64,000 nt of DNA from AP-16 sp963755055 (GCA_963755055.1 CAVWIS010000022.1:399238-463237); one strand, 5' to 3'. Counted from the stretch's first letter, positions 28,006 to 37,286 are shown. Notes: generated by a model not told the origin, from the letters alone. Program-made: numbers and translations.

Positions 28006-29958
28006 TCACTCACACAGCGCCTGTTCCCGAACATCTCGCTCAACGAAAGGACAATCAGAAGCAAGGGGCAACGAGATAACAAAGGTTGCCCCTCTGCCGG
28101 CGCTGCAACTTGTACCTACCACGCTTCCCCCGTGAAGTTCGACAATCCGCTTGACAATCGATAAGCCGAGACCGGTCGAGCTTTCGCCGCCGGTAGGTCT
28201 GGCGGACAGTCGCTGAAATCGGCCAAATAGACGCGTCATATCGTCGTCGGTTAGACCGGGCCCGTTGTCGGCCACCCGAATCACCGCGCAGCTCCGCTCG
28301 TGCGTCACTGTAAGGTCGATATGTCCAGCCGGCGGTGTGTATTTGATCGCATTGCTCACAAGATTATCGATTGCCTCTCTCAAGCGATCGTGGTCGCCGG
28401 TCACAGTCAGATTTCCTGGACTTGTAACCGTGAACATCTGCCCTTTCTTATCGGCGAGTGGTCGGTTCGCGTCTGCTACTTCGTCGATCAGCGCGGGAAT
28501 GTCGACCGCGGTATGGCGTATGCTAATCTCGTGAGCATCGGTCATAGCGTCGGTCAGAAGCGAGTTGATCATACCGACCAGTTGAGTGACTGCGTCACGG
28601 ATAGAGTCGATCTGCTTGACGACATTCTCGCGCAAAAACGGCGTCCTATCGATCATCACCTCCATGATTTCGGCGCGTCCCAGGATCAGTTGCAGGGGGT
28701 TCTTAAGGTCATGGGCCATTGTTCCAAGAATTTCGCTTTTGAATTCATTGGTCCGGCGGAGCCGCTCTGCAGCGGACGCGAGCCTCCGATTAGAGGTGGT
28801 CAGCTCCGCGGTTCGTTGCTCAACCTTCATCTGCAAGTTTTCATGCGCTTGTTGAAGCCGCGTGGCCATCTGGTTGAACTGATCCGCTAGCTCCTCCAGC
28901 TCATCTTCCGTCTTAATCGCAATGCGTTGGGCTAAATCGCCGTTGCCGAGCCGCTGCGCGCCAGCGCGCAAAGCCTCGATGGGAACCACCATCTTGCGAG
29001 CAAGTAGTAGCCCGGCCAGTATGGCTATTATGAGAGCAGCCATAAGGACAAGGCCGGAGCGCAGCAGCGTTGCGCGGAGTGGCGCAAAGGCTTCGTCCAC
29101 CGGGACCTCGACGAGCAGCAGCCAGTTGAGCGTGGGGATTGTCGCGGATGCGGCCAGGACCTTTCGACCCTCAAAATCTTCAACGGCCCTCTCGTCCTCC
29201 GGCGCGACGAGCGGTTCGCCGGTGCGAGCGATACGGACCTGACGAAGTTGCAATCCATCGGTGTTGCGCAGCACCAGGCTGAGATCGGGATGGGCGATCA
29301 GTCGCCCCTTGTCGTCGACTACATAGGCTTTGCCGCCATCCGCAGCCTTGATCTGCGAAAGGACCTCCCAGATGAATTTGAGATTAACCTCGACAAGGCT
29401 GACATCGTTTCCGAGTCCACTTACCGAGATGGTTATGTACGGCTCGGACCCACGGCGAAAATTGACCGGACCATGATAAACTTTGTTAGCGGTCGCTAGG
29501 GTAAACCTGGGGTCCTGAGAGAAGTCGGATTCGCTTCCGATAATTTCGGGTCCAAGTCGCGATACGTGCAGTTGCTTTCTCCCACTCGCATCGATCTTTA
29601 TGTATTCAGTGATCGCCGGCACTTGTTTAAAAAGGCGCGCAGCATCCAAACGCCATTCATCGAGCGTGGCCGCTGCCCACGGCAGCTGCGTGGTCCACCC
29701 GATCTGTCCCTCGATCCCCTTGATAAACTCGTCAATCCTGCTCGCGGCCGCATGCGCTTGCGCTTGCTGAAGGCGCACGGCTTGACCCGTGTAGTCTCGA
29801 ATCAGAAAGCGCGACTGTAGCAGATCCTCCAACAGGAGGGCCAGGCAAACGACGGTGACGAAAAAAGCGATGTATTTGCGAAATAGGCGGCGACGTCTGC
29901 TCTTGACCGGCGAGATAGCCGGCGCCGGAGCCTCGCGCTTCAAATTGAGAAAATTCAC
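28006..29958 (-). CDS. membrane sensor histidine kinase with Cache domain
   Basis: A 650-residue protein starting at GTG 29958 after GAGGT. Domains: TM1 (about 28-48), extracytoplasmic Cache domain (50-300), TM2 (about 302-322), HAMP (322-378), HisKA with phospho-acceptor His near 416 in MAHDLKNPL, HATPase_c with DNLVSNAIKYT, VADNGPGL and TGLGLSIVKR. It begins 21 bases after an ABC_sub_bind gene on the same strand, so the two form an operon; the binding protein may present a ligand to, or act with, the Cache sensor. No response regulator is nearby. Confidence 0.92.
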   Translation of the reverse strand: MNFLNLKREAPAPAISPVKSRRRRLFRKYIAFFVTVVCLALLLEDLLQSRFLIRDYTGQAVRLQQAQAHAAASRIDEFIKGIEGQIGWTTQLPWAAATLDEWRLDAARLFKQVPAITEYIKIDASGRKQLHVSRLGPEIIGSESDFSQDPRFTLATANKVYHGPVNFRRGSEPYITISVSGLGNDVSLVEVNLKFIWEVLSQIKAADGGKAYVVDDKGRLIAHPDLSLVLRNTDGLQLRQVRIARTGEPLVAPEDERAVEDFEGRKVLAASATIPTLNWLLLVEVPVDEAFAPLRATLLRSGLVLMAALIIAILAGLLLARKMVVPIEALRAGAQRLGNGDLAQRIAIKTEDELEELADQFNQMATRLQQAHENLQMKVEQRTAELTTSNRRLASAAERLRRTNEFKSEILGTMAHDLKNPLQLILGRAEIMEVMIDRTPFLRENVVKQIDSIRDAVTQLVGMINSLLTDAMTDAHEISIRHTAVDIPALIDEVADANRPLADKKGQMFTVTSPGNLTVTGDHDRLREAIDNLVSNAIKYTPPAGHIDLTVTHERSCAVIRVADNGPGLTDDDMTRLFGRFQRLSARPTGGESSTGLGLSIVKRIVELHGGSVVGTSCSAGRGATFVISLPLASDCPFVERDVREQALCE

Positions 29959-29979
29959 TCGATTACCTCGATGCCGCGA

Positions 29980-30969
29980 TCACTGGATTAATTCGGAACC
30001 GACCACCAAATGGCGTGGGATCGTCAAACCGAGGTTGTTGGCGGCAGTGGTATTGATTGACAACTGAAATGTTGTTGCAAACTGAACCGGTAGTTCACTG
30101 GGTTTCGCCCCGCGCAAAATGCCATCGACGTAGGTCGCGCCGTCGTAAAACTGACGTGTCAGGTCTGCCCCGTAGGACATGAGGCCGCCGTTTGCGGCAT
30201 AGAAACGAACGGCGTAGATGGCGGGGACCCGGTATTTGGCCGCAAGCGCAATTACCGTCGGTCCGTAATTAGCAGTGAAGCCCCCATCAGGAAGAAAAAT
30301 CATTCCTCCGTTAGCGGAACCCGCCATTGCAGCGATGGCTGGGTCGATTTCATCTGCGCTACGTACGCCGACAGCCGTCACCTTGATCGCGAGACGCTCG
30401 CCCTCCTGTTGCGCGGCCCTCACATAGAACTGGGAGTAAGGTGATGTATCCGGATTGAAGAACACCGCTATGTGGGATACGGCCGGCGCTACGGTTTTCA
30501 GCAGGTTTAGCCATTTGCCGGCTAACGAATGCTCGTACAACATGAAGCCAGTGACATTGGCCTCCGGGCGAGCGAGATTTGACACGACGCCAGTGGCGAC
30601 CGGATCAGATAATCCCACAAACACGATTGGAATTGTTTCCGACGCGGCCTTCAGCGCTTTGGTGGTCCGAGTGCTTGTGGCCAGGATTACCTCGGGTGTC
30701 ATCGCGACGAGTTCGTGAGCATAGCGCTGTTGGTGGGCGACGTCTGGCCCGGGCCACAGCACCTCTAGCTGAAGGTTTCGTTTCTCGGACCATCCGAGGT
30801 CGGCAAGGCCTTTACTAAAAGCATGAACCCGTGCCTGCGCGTCGAGGTCGCCCACGACATTGCCTGTTAATACGCCAATGCGTCGCATTGGGTGATTTGG
30901 GCGCGCTCTCACCGCCAGGGGAAACACGGATCCTGCACCGAGGAGTGCAATAAACTTGCGTCGTCGCAT
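29980..30969 (-). CDS. ABC_sub_bind solute-binding protein, intact
   Basis: A 329-residue periplasmic binding protein starting MRRRKFIALLGAGSVFPLAV, an export signal. It includes RRIGVLTGNVVGDLDAQARV, NLARPEANVTGFMLYEHSLA, MIFLPDGGFTANYGPTVIAL and the end LGLTIPRHLVVGSELIQ. An in-frame GTG at 30984 is an alternative start; neither has a strong ribosome-binding site. It is the first gene of an operon with a Cache sensor kinase and has no transporter genes next to it, so a sensing role is as likely as transport. It is the only undamaged ABC_sub_bind gene here. Confidence 0.88.
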   Translation of the reverse strand: MRRRKFIALLGAGSVFPLAVRARPNHPMRRIGVLTGNVVGDLDAQARVHAFSKGLADLGWSEKRNLQLEVLWPGPDVAHQQRYAHELVAMTPEVILATSTRTTKALKAASETIPIVFVGLSDPVATGVVSNLARPEANVTGFMLYEHSLAGKWLNLLKTVAPAVSHIAVFFNPDTSPYSQFYVRAAQQEGERLAIKVTAVGVRSADEIDPAIAAMAGSANGGMIFLPDGGFTANYGPTVIALAAKYRVPAIYAVRFYAANGGLMSYGADLTRQFYDGATYVDGILRGAKPSELPVQFATTFQLSINTTAANNLGLTIPRHLVVGSELIQ

Positions 30970-31082
30970 TTTGGACCATTCCACGATCGCTCGAGCGAAA
31001 AAGCGTACAAAAACAACGGAGCGGCAATGCTGGCGGTCGTGGCCAGCAGCGCGGTATTGCCTTCCCTTTTAGGGCATCTTCA

Positions 31083-31096
31083 TTGACCTAGCTCAA
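31083..31096. promoter_or_regulatory. FNR/FixK-like palindrome
   Basis: TTGACCTAGCTCAA has the TTGA-N6-TCAA form bound by FNR/FixK/NnrR proteins. It lies about 115 bases upstream of the solute-binding protein / kinase operon. The inner bases deviate from the ideal TTGAT-N4-ATCAA, so confidence is moderate. Confidence 0.4.
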
Positions 31097-31119
31097 TGCG
31101 ATTGTGGTGTCACGCTTCC

Positions 31120-31566
31120 TCAGGGGAAGATCACGCGACTAGAATATGGGCGAAATGACTGCTCGCCGTCTGGTTGGGTCGATACTGTCGAAAAAACGAT
31201 TTTGAGGGTCCGGCGGCGCAATATTGATTTAAGGCAGTCGGCGACCCCGTCGGGCCCGCAGACCACCGCCTCACCGTCGAGGACCATCGAGCCCGGCCGG
31301 AGGCTGCCGATTGCCCCGACGATCAGCGGGAAGCGGTCCGTCCAGTCGTAACCGCGCCTCGTATAGATGCGGACGCGCTTCCCCATACGCCGGACGACCA
31401 GCCGGTAGCCGTCGTGCTTAATCTCATGGAGCCAGCCCTCACCGGCCGGCGGCGCCTTGGCGAGCGTCGGGACGCATGGTTCGATGAAGCCCGGTGACCT
31501 GCGGATCTTCGATGGCTTGCCCCAATCCATGCCCATGGTGATTCCGTGAGGCGGCAAGTTCCGCAA
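31120..31566 (-). pseudogene. ATP-dependent DNA ligase, relic 2 (N-terminal part)
   Basis: Reads SPGFIEPCVPTLAKAPPAG, LHEIKHDGYRLVVRRMGKRV, YTRRGYDWTDRFPLIVGAIG and VLDGEAVVCGPDGVADCLKS, then turns into unrelated sequence. The motif I lysine is present, but only the first ~120 residues remain, so it cannot work. Confidence 0.85.
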
Positions 31567-31760
31567 GTCCCCTGCTCGACCCCCTTGAAATACGAGGATG
31601 CCTCATGTGACGAGAGGCCCTCAGGGGCTCGCTGGTGAGATTTTCGTACTGCGGCGGGCCCACCGCCCTGAAGGCCACTCAGCGACTTCTCCTACGAGGC
31701 CCACGAGCCATCTCCCCGCCAGCACGGCCCTCGGCTCCTGGCGCACGTGAATTGGGTCCG

Positions 31761-32243
31761 TTACGGGCGCAGCCGGCTGATCGTAGGATGGCTGACGTTG
31801 TAGGATCGAGCGATATCCACGAGGGTTTCGCCGGCCTCGCGCCGCGCCAACGCTTCCATCCGCTGGTGGTGGGTCAGCTTGGGGGGCCGTCCCATGTGGA
31901 CGCCGCGGGCCTTGGCTCTTGCGCGGCCCTCCCCGGTTCTCGCGCGGATTAGCTCGCGCTCGAATTCCGTTAGGCCGCCAAGCACGGTCAGCATTAGCCT
32001 CCCGTGCGGCGTTGTTGTGTCCGCCCACGCATCGGCGAGCGACTTGAAGCCGGCCCCTGCCTTAGCAATGGTGTCCAGGATGTTCAGCAGGTCGCGCGTT
32101 GACCGCGCCAACCGGTCGAGACGGGTGACCACTACAGCGTCGCCGGGCTCGAGGTTCTTCAGAAGTTTGCCAAGCTGAGCCCGGTCCGCCTTCGCACCGC
32201 TTACCTTGTCGGCGTAGATCTTCGCGCAGCCCGCCCCGCGCAA
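31761..32243 (-). pseudogene. resolvase/invertase-type serine recombinase, N-terminally truncated
   Basis: The frame reads AGCAKIYADKVSGAKADRAQ, VVVTRLDRLARSTRDLLNIL, LTEFERELIRARTGEGRARA and the C-terminal HTH ALARREAGETLVDIARSYNV. The first ~25 residues, with the catalytic serine in YxRVS, are missing: upstream the frame runs straight into the end of the phospholipase D gene (stop at 32262). It is therefore a non-functional remnant whose insertion or deletion end coincides with that gene's 3' end. Confidence 0.8.
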
Positions 32244-32261
32244 CTGCGCGTTGGCGCGGCC

Positions 32262-33752
32262 CTAATAATAAGCGGGTCTTCCCCTCGGTTGCCAAGCGAC
32301 CGATGTCAGAGTTGCGAGTTCGAGCGGTAGGAGCTTCAACAGGTTGGCGACGAAGCGTCGGCGGAAACCGGTTTCGGGCTCGTCCCGGTAGCGCACCTTT
32401 TCGCCGTCCCTCACGGTCTCCCAGATAATCTCGCCATTCAGGTCGAGGAGGACGCGGTAGCTGTTGGCGGGCACGACACCAGTCGCCATGTAGGCTGTCA
32501 GCCTTTCGGCAAGCTCCGGGCTCTCGATATAGAGGCCGGCTTCGGTGTTGATGACGGCAGAGCGCTGGCCGAGGTTGAAGCTGCCGATGAACACGGCTTT
32601 GCGGTCGAAGGCCATGGCCTTGGTATGCAAGGCCGCTCGCGACCCCGCGGAAAGGAGCGACCAGCCCGGCCGGAAGGCGTCGGTATCCGGGCGCAGCTCG
32701 TATAGCTCCATGCCGTTCTCGAGCAGCCGCCTGCGGGTCTTGGCATAGCCTGAATGCACCGGCAGCATGTCGTTCGAAGCGAGCGAGTTGGTCAGCACGC
32801 GCACCCGCACATTGCGCTCGTGCAGCGCCTTGACGGTTGCCTGCGCCCCGGCGGGTAGGACGAAATAGGGCGACTCGACAAGCAACTCCTCTTTCAGCTG
32901 AGCGACCCGCCCGCGGATGAACTCGACGACGTCGTCGCTCTCCTTGCCGCAGGCGATGGTTTCGGGGTCGTCGGCGATGACTCGGCCGTGTGCCCACACG
33001 AGATTGTCGCGAAGCTCGGCGCCCTGGGCCGCCAGCGCGTCGAGGTGCTCGTCGATCGGATAGGGGTAGTCGGCCGCGGCGATCGACCCACGCAAGCGAA
33101 TCAGGATGGCATCGAGATCGGCAGCGCCATAGGCGCGATCGACGATGGCTGCGATCGGCACGGTCGAGGAGCTGTTCCAGTATCGGTCAAATACCCCTGA
33201 CAAATCGCGGACGACAGGCCCAACCGCCAACACATCCAGATCGCGATAATTGGCGATGGTGTTCACGCCATAATAGATGTCACCGATATTGCGGCCGCCG
33301 ACGATCGCCGCTGCATTGTCAGCAACCATCAACTTGTTGTGCATGCGGCGGTTGACCCGGCCGAAGTCGACAATGAAGTCAAGAGCGGACCAGCTCCGGT
33401 TGGTGAGCGGGTTGAACAGACGGATCTCGACATTGGGGTGGGCATCGAGGGCGGCTTTAACGGAATCGCTGGCCTTGTAGTAGGGATCGTCGACGAGGAG
33501 CCGCACCCTGACCCCGCGATCGGCCGCCTTCATCACGCTGTCGAGGATGATCCGGCCGGTCGTATCGCCGTCCCAGACGTAGTACTGCATGTCGAGGCTT
33601 TGCTCGGCCAAGTCCGCCAGCGCCAGACGGACGATGAAGGCCTCGCGCCCATGGCTCAAGAGGCTGAAGCCGGAGAGGCCCGGATGCGCCTCGGCCGCCG
33701 GGCCGAAGAATTGGCCCAGCCTGGTCGACGCGGGGTCTTCGAACGCGGTCAT
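32262..33752 (-). CDS. phospholipase D family protein (two HKD motifs)
   Basis: A 496-residue protein; the ATG at 33752 follows GGAGAG. Two complete HxKxxxxD motifs are visible: MHNKLMVAD near residue 138 and LHTKAMAFD near 374, each followed by G-G/S (IVGGRN, IGSFNLG). This is the arrangement of cardiolipin-synthase-like and other PLD enzymes that transfer phosphatidyl groups or cleave phosphodiesters. There are no N-terminal membrane segments, which argues against a classic ClsA. The C-terminus (QPRGRPAYY) lies exactly at the junction with the resolvase remnant and may be altered. Confidence 0.88.
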   Translation of the reverse strand: MTAFEDPASTRLGQFFGPAAEAHPGLSGFSLLSHGREAFIVRLALADLAEQSLDMQYYVWDGDTTGRIILDSVMKAADRGVRVRLLVDDPYYKASDSVKAALDAHPNVEIRLFNPLTNRSWSALDFIVDFGRVNRRMHNKLMVADNAAAIVGGRNIGDIYYGVNTIANYRDLDVLAVGPVVRDLSGVFDRYWNSSSTVPIAAIVDRAYGAADLDAILIRLRGSIAAADYPYPIDEHLDALAAQGAELRDNLVWAHGRVIADDPETIACGKESDDVVEFIRGRVAQLKEELLVESPYFVLPAGAQATVKALHERNVRVRVLTNSLASNDMLPVHSGYAKTRRRLLENGMELYELRPDTDAFRPGWSLLSAGSRAALHTKAMAFDRKAVFIGSFNLGQRSAVINTEAGLYIESPELAERLTAYMATGVVPANSYRVLLDLNGEIIWETVRDGEKVRYRDEPETGFRRRFVANLLKLLPLELATLTSVAWQPRGRPAYY

Positions 33753-33863
33753 GGCTCTCTCCGTGGTTTTAGGCGCGCAAAGCGAAGCCGCAGGCGGGCT
33801 TGGGCAGCGTGCGTTCGATGCGGCTAGCTGAGCTTGCGGAGGGCATCCGCGTCCAGGATCGAA

Positions 33864-33910
33864 GGCATGCATGCCCGCACGACGGAGACCCATCGCGCAT
33901 GCGCGATGGG
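33864..33910. repeat. double palindrome between PLD and PPK2 genes
   Basis: GGCATGCATGCC (33864-33875) is a perfect 12-base palindrome and 33889-33910 is a perfect 22-base palindrome centred on GCGCATGCGC with outer arms CCCATC/GATGGG. The region after it (33911-33960) is also repeat-like. I recall similar palindromic intergenic repeats in Bradyrhizobium genomes; only one copy is in this window. Confidence 0.6.
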
Positions 33911-33990
33911 GTTGCTTCGCGCGGCCATCCCGAACGCGGGGCGAGAACGGCGTGCTGCCCAAGCTTTCGGGCGCTCAACGCGCCGAGGCC

Positions 33991-34824
33991 TCAGTAGTGA
34001 CTGGGGATCGACTGGCCCGCACTCAGACCCTCGGTAGCACCCTTGGGCCGCGGCTGTGCCTTTGGGACCTTCGGCAGGTCTATGTCGACCTTCTTGTAGG
34101 GGATGCTGTCGAGCAGATGCCGGATCAGGTTCAGCCGGGCGCGGCGCTTGTCGTCGGCCGGGACGATGTGCCAGGGCGCCTCCGGCGTGTGGGTGGCCTC
34201 AATCATGCGCTGGTAGGCCGCCGTGTAATCCCACCAGCGCCGCACCGATTCGGTATCCATCGGGCTCAGCTTCCAGTGCTTGACTGGGTCGTTGATCCTG
34301 GCCTCGAACCGGCGCCGCTGCTCATCTTGGCTGACATCGAGAAAGTACTTGAGCAGGATGATGCCGTTGCTGACGACCATCTCCTGCTCGACCACGGGGG
34401 CCAGTGCAAGGAAGCGCTCGTACTGCTGGTCGGTGCAGAAGCCCATCACCCGCTCGACCCCAGCCCGGTTGTAGTATGAGCGGTCGAAGAGGATGATCTC
34501 GCCCGCTGCCGGGAAGTGCGCGATATAGCGCTGCATGTAGACTTGGGTCTTCTCGCGGTCGGTGGGGGCGGGCAATGCCACGTGCCGGTAGATGCGCGGG
34601 CTCGTGCGGGCGGTAATCCGGCTGATAACGCCGCCCTTGCCCGCCGTGTCCCGGCCCTCGAAGATCACGATGACGCGTGCCCCCTTGTCTTTGACCCAAG
34701 TCTGCAGGCGGGTAAGCTCGACCTGGAGCTTCGCGAGTTCCTTCTCGAATTCCTTGCTGCTCATTTTACCGGACGGGGTCGCCGCTGCGGCTGCCTCGTG
34801 CCTCTTCTGCTTGCCTTTTGCCAA
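33991..34824 (-). CDS. ppk2: polyphosphate kinase 2
   Basis: A 277-residue protein. I chose the TTG at 34824 because GGGAGGG precedes it by seven bases and the family starts there (AKGKQKRHE); a GTG 33 bases upstream is the alternative. Walker A is FEGRDTAGKGG (57-65), Walker B is FDRSYYNRAGVE (about 113-124), and the lid region includes WKLSPMDTESVRRWWDYT. PPK2 transfers phosphate between polyphosphate and nucleoside phosphates in the cytoplasm. The length is normal for class I PPK2. It is upstream of, and in the same direction as, the phospholipase D family gene, separated by a palindromic repeat. Confidence 0.93.
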   Translation of the reverse strand: MAKGKQKRHEAAAAATPSGKMSSKEFEKELAKLQVELTRLQTWVKDKGARVIVIFEGRDTAGKGGVISRITARTSPRIYRHVALPAPTDREKTQVYMQRYIAHFPAAGEIILFDRSYYNRAGVERVMGFCTDQQYERFLALAPVVEQEMVVSNGIILLKYFLDVSQDEQRRRFEARINDPVKHWKLSPMDTESVRRWWDYTAAYQRMIEATHTPEAPWHIVPADDKRRARLNLIRHLLDSIPYKKVDIDLPKVPKAQPRPKGATEGLSAGQSIPSHY

Positions 34825-34911
34825 CTGGAAACCCTCCCTGACCGCTACCTGACGCACCAGTCTGGCAATAGTCTAATGATCTTACAAGCCGGGCCGCCCC
34901 ATTGGGGGCAC

Positions 34912-35060
34912 GCTGACAATGTCTCAGTTGGGTCAAGAGCGGGAGCGCCGGCCGCGACGACCGCCTGCCTCGCACGGGCCGGTGTACCCCAGAAAGCAGA
35001 CTCGGCACGGCAGAGGGACGACAGGGCCGCTATGTGCGAACAGCGGCCTCTCCGGTCGAT
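34912..35060 (+). repeat. dispersed composite repeat, most complete copy
   Basis: Contains the left block (ATGTCTCAGTTGGGTCAAGA, shared with 24399), the central block (CGCCTGCCTCGCACGGGCCG, shared with 5518 and 27497) and the right block (AAAGCAGACTCGGCACGGCA, shared with 24472). It therefore joins two otherwise separate repeat types and may be closest to the ancestral unit. No protein or RNA family is recognised. Confidence 0.7.
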
Positions 35061-35353
35061 GCAGAAATTCTAAAGCTGCTTTAGCGAAACGCTGGGTCGT
35101 GTCCGCCCGGGTCAAATTGTTGGCCCGTCATAGCAAGACGCGATCCGATCGTCGCTATTAGAAAGTTGGCGAAGCGTTACGCCGGGACGGGGAAATCACC
35201 CGGCGTTGGTGCCGGTCCCTCCTGTCCCCTTTGGGAGGTCGACCGGCACCTCATCGCACTGCGTTTTTCGAAACTGAGACACGTATCGCAGCCGCGGATG
35301 AGTGCCGCCACCGAGGCTGACAAGCCCCAAGTGGGCCGTAGCCGAGTAGAACG

Positions 35354-35449
35354 ATGAAGTTGATGGCACGAGACCGCATCATAGAACTCGTGGGCGCCGC
35401 TATCGTCGCGCTCTCGCTCGGTCTTTGCGTCTACCTTTGTTACTTGTAG
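35354..35449 (+). CDS. 31-residue single-pass membrane microprotein
   Basis: Encodes MKLMARDRIIELVGAAIVAL followed by a hydrophobic SLGLCVYLCYL. A charged N-terminus plus one membrane helix is typical of membrane microproteins, and I recall similar short ones in Bradyrhizobium. The ribosome-binding site is weak, so expression is uncertain. It lies between the dispersed repeat and the AI-2E permease, which is on the other strand. Confidence 0.4.
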   Translation: MKLMARDRIIELVGAAIVALSLGLCVYLCYL

Positions 35450-35567
35450 CACGTGTGCTCGCAGGGAATCCGGCGCATATGCGATTTTCAAGTCGGAGCC
35501 GGGCATGGAAGGGGCAGGAGTAGTGCGCCGCCGCGGCTCGCCGCCTTTGACGGCTTCCACCTGCGGC

Positions 35568-36686
35568 TCAATATCCGGAACCTTGCGTCGAACGGGCCGC
35601 CGCGCTCGCCTCATCGTCTCTCATCCAGGCAACCAGCAGCTCCCAGGCGACCGCCAGCACCACGGGCCCCAGGAAGAGCCCGATCACCCCATGCGCCAGC
35701 GTGCCCCCCACGACGCCGATGAAGATCACCGGCATCGGAGTGCTCAGGCCGCGGGCCATGATGAAGGGCTTCAAAACATTGTCGAGCAGATTGACCGGAA
35801 TCATGTAGGCGGTGAAAATCGCGGCTGCGGTCGGCTCCAGAAGAAACCAGCTCCAGACGATGACCGGAATCAGGATGATCGCGGCGCCGATCTGAAGGAT
35901 TCCGGCGATCATGGCCGCGAAGGTGAGGATGCTTGCCCCCGGAATCCCGGCAACCGTCAGCCCAATTCCGGCCAGCAATCCCTGGAGCACCGAGATGCCG
36001 ATAACGCCCCGTGTCACGGTGCGGATCGTGGCGCCAGCGAGCTCGATCAACTGTCCCCCGCCGCCCGAAACAATTCGCGATGAGAACGTCTTTAGGGCAC
36101 GGACTATCGCTGGCGCCGGCGGCAGGAGGAAACCGGCGATGACGACCGACAGCATAAACTTCAAGATCCCGGTGCCCGCGCCTGCAGCCACACCGAGCAT
36201 GCTGGTTCCGAGCGGTTTCAGCAAGGGAATCGCCTTTGCCAGCGCGCTCGAAAAATTGCTCGAGGCAAGCTCCCAGAACCGGTGGATCGGTTCGCCAACG
36301 AGCGGCCAGGTCTTGATGACCTCCGGGGGAGGCGGAACCGCCAAGGTGCCCGAACCAATCCGCTCCGACAGGTGGCCGACACCCTCGACTAGGCCCAAGC
36401 CTAGCCAAGTGACCGGCCCGACGGCGACAAGCAGGCAGAACACCGTGATAATGGCGGCAGCTGGGACGCGCCACCCGCCGAGCCGCGATGCGAGCCATTC
36501 GAACGCCGGATAGAGCGCGACTGCCAGCACTGCGCTCCACAGCAATATCGGGATGAACGTCTGGACGAGGAGAAACGACCAGTACACCAGGAGCGCGAGC
36601 AATCCGAGCCTGATAGCAAGATCTATGAAGGGCCTCCCGGGGGGCTCGGTCCACGAGCGTCGGCTGACTTCGTCCATTGGGGGCAT
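35568..36686 (-). CDS. AI-2E family transporter (permease)
   Basis: A 372-residue polytopic membrane protein. The start at ATG 36686 (MPPMDEV) is preferred because GAGG precedes it by nine bases; ATG 36704 is the alternative. About eight membrane helices: an N-terminal pair (LGLLALLVYWSFLLVQTFIP), a loop with the P-rich TLAVPPPPEVIK, and a C-terminal group including ILQIGAAIILIPVIVWSWFL and VFIGVVGGTLAHGVIGLFLG, the most conserved segment of the family. Despite the family name, most members have unknown substrates. It is transcribed in the same direction as the PRC-barrel gene upstream. Confidence 0.88.
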   Translation of the reverse strand: MPPMDEVSRRSWTEPPGRPFIDLAIRLGLLALLVYWSFLLVQTFIPILLWSAVLAVALYPAFEWLASRLGGWRVPAAAIITVFCLLVAVGPVTWLGLGLVEGVGHLSERIGSGTLAVPPPPEVIKTWPLVGEPIHRFWELASSNFSSALAKAIPLLKPLGTSMLGVAAGAGTGILKFMLSVVIAGFLLPPAPAIVRALKTFSSRIVSGGGGQLIELAGATIRTVTRGVIGISVLQGLLAGIGLTVAGIPGASILTFAAMIAGILQIGAAIILIPVIVWSWFLLEPTAAAIFTAYMIPVNLLDNVLKPFIMARGLSTPMPVIFIGVVGGTLAHGVIGLFLGPVVLAVAWELLVAWMRDDEASAAARSTQGSGY

Positions 36687-36809
36687 GCCGAACGTCCTCG
36701 ACATTCACAACCGCGCCTATCTCGAAAACCTTCCGGCTCAAGACGTCAAAGATCCGATCTGAGCCGACATCGGCGACCGGATGTTAGTGGCACCCCAACC
36801 GTGGCCAGG

Positions 36810-37286
36810 TCACATCTCCGGAGCGAGTGGGTTCAGCGCGCCGACCACGACTACGGGCTTACCACTCTTGAACTCAGGCGCCCCCTTGACCTGCTCGCGG
36901 GTCAGGTCGACGGTGACCTGGTCGCTCCGCTCCGGAGGAGAGAAGTGCAGGGCTCTCCAGTCGAGCACGATGCGACGGCTGCCAACTCCGAGAAACCCGC
37001 CGAAATCGATCACCGCGGCCCGCGGACGTCCGGACCGATCGACGATCACGTCGACGATCCGTCCCATGGTCTCGCCGGCACTGCTGCGCACTTCCTTGCC
37101 GAGAATCGGTTGGACGTTACGGTCGTCCAGCACCATCGTAAACGTATCGACCGCGCTTCCGCTCTCATTCGGCTGGGCGGACAGCGTCGGCGGGTTCTGG
37201 ACGGTGTTGTCGGCAGAGAACGATGGTCCCGGCACTGCGAGCAAGGCGATTGCCGCCGCCGCAGCCACATCACGATGTCCGCGCAC
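36810..37286 (-). CDS. exported PRC-barrel domain protein
   Basis: A 158-residue protein from GTG 37286 with GGAGGGAGAA just before it. Signal peptide DVAAAAAIALLAVPGPSFSA. The PRC-barrel follows: LGKEVRSSAGETMGRIVDVI, VDRSGRPRAAVIDFGGFLG and RRIVLDWRALHFSP. Bradyrhizobium carries many periplasmic PRC-barrel proteins, probably stress- or envelope-related, without a defined substrate. Possibly co-transcribed with the AI-2E permease 123 bases downstream. Confidence 0.85.
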   Translation of the reverse strand: MRGHRDVAAAAAIALLAVPGPSFSADNTVQNPPTLSAQPNESGSAVDTFTMVLDDRNVQPILGKEVRSSAGETMGRIVDVIVDRSGRPRAAVIDFGGFLGVGSRRIVLDWRALHFSPPERSDQVTVDLTREQVKGAPEFKSGKPVVVVGALNPLAPEM

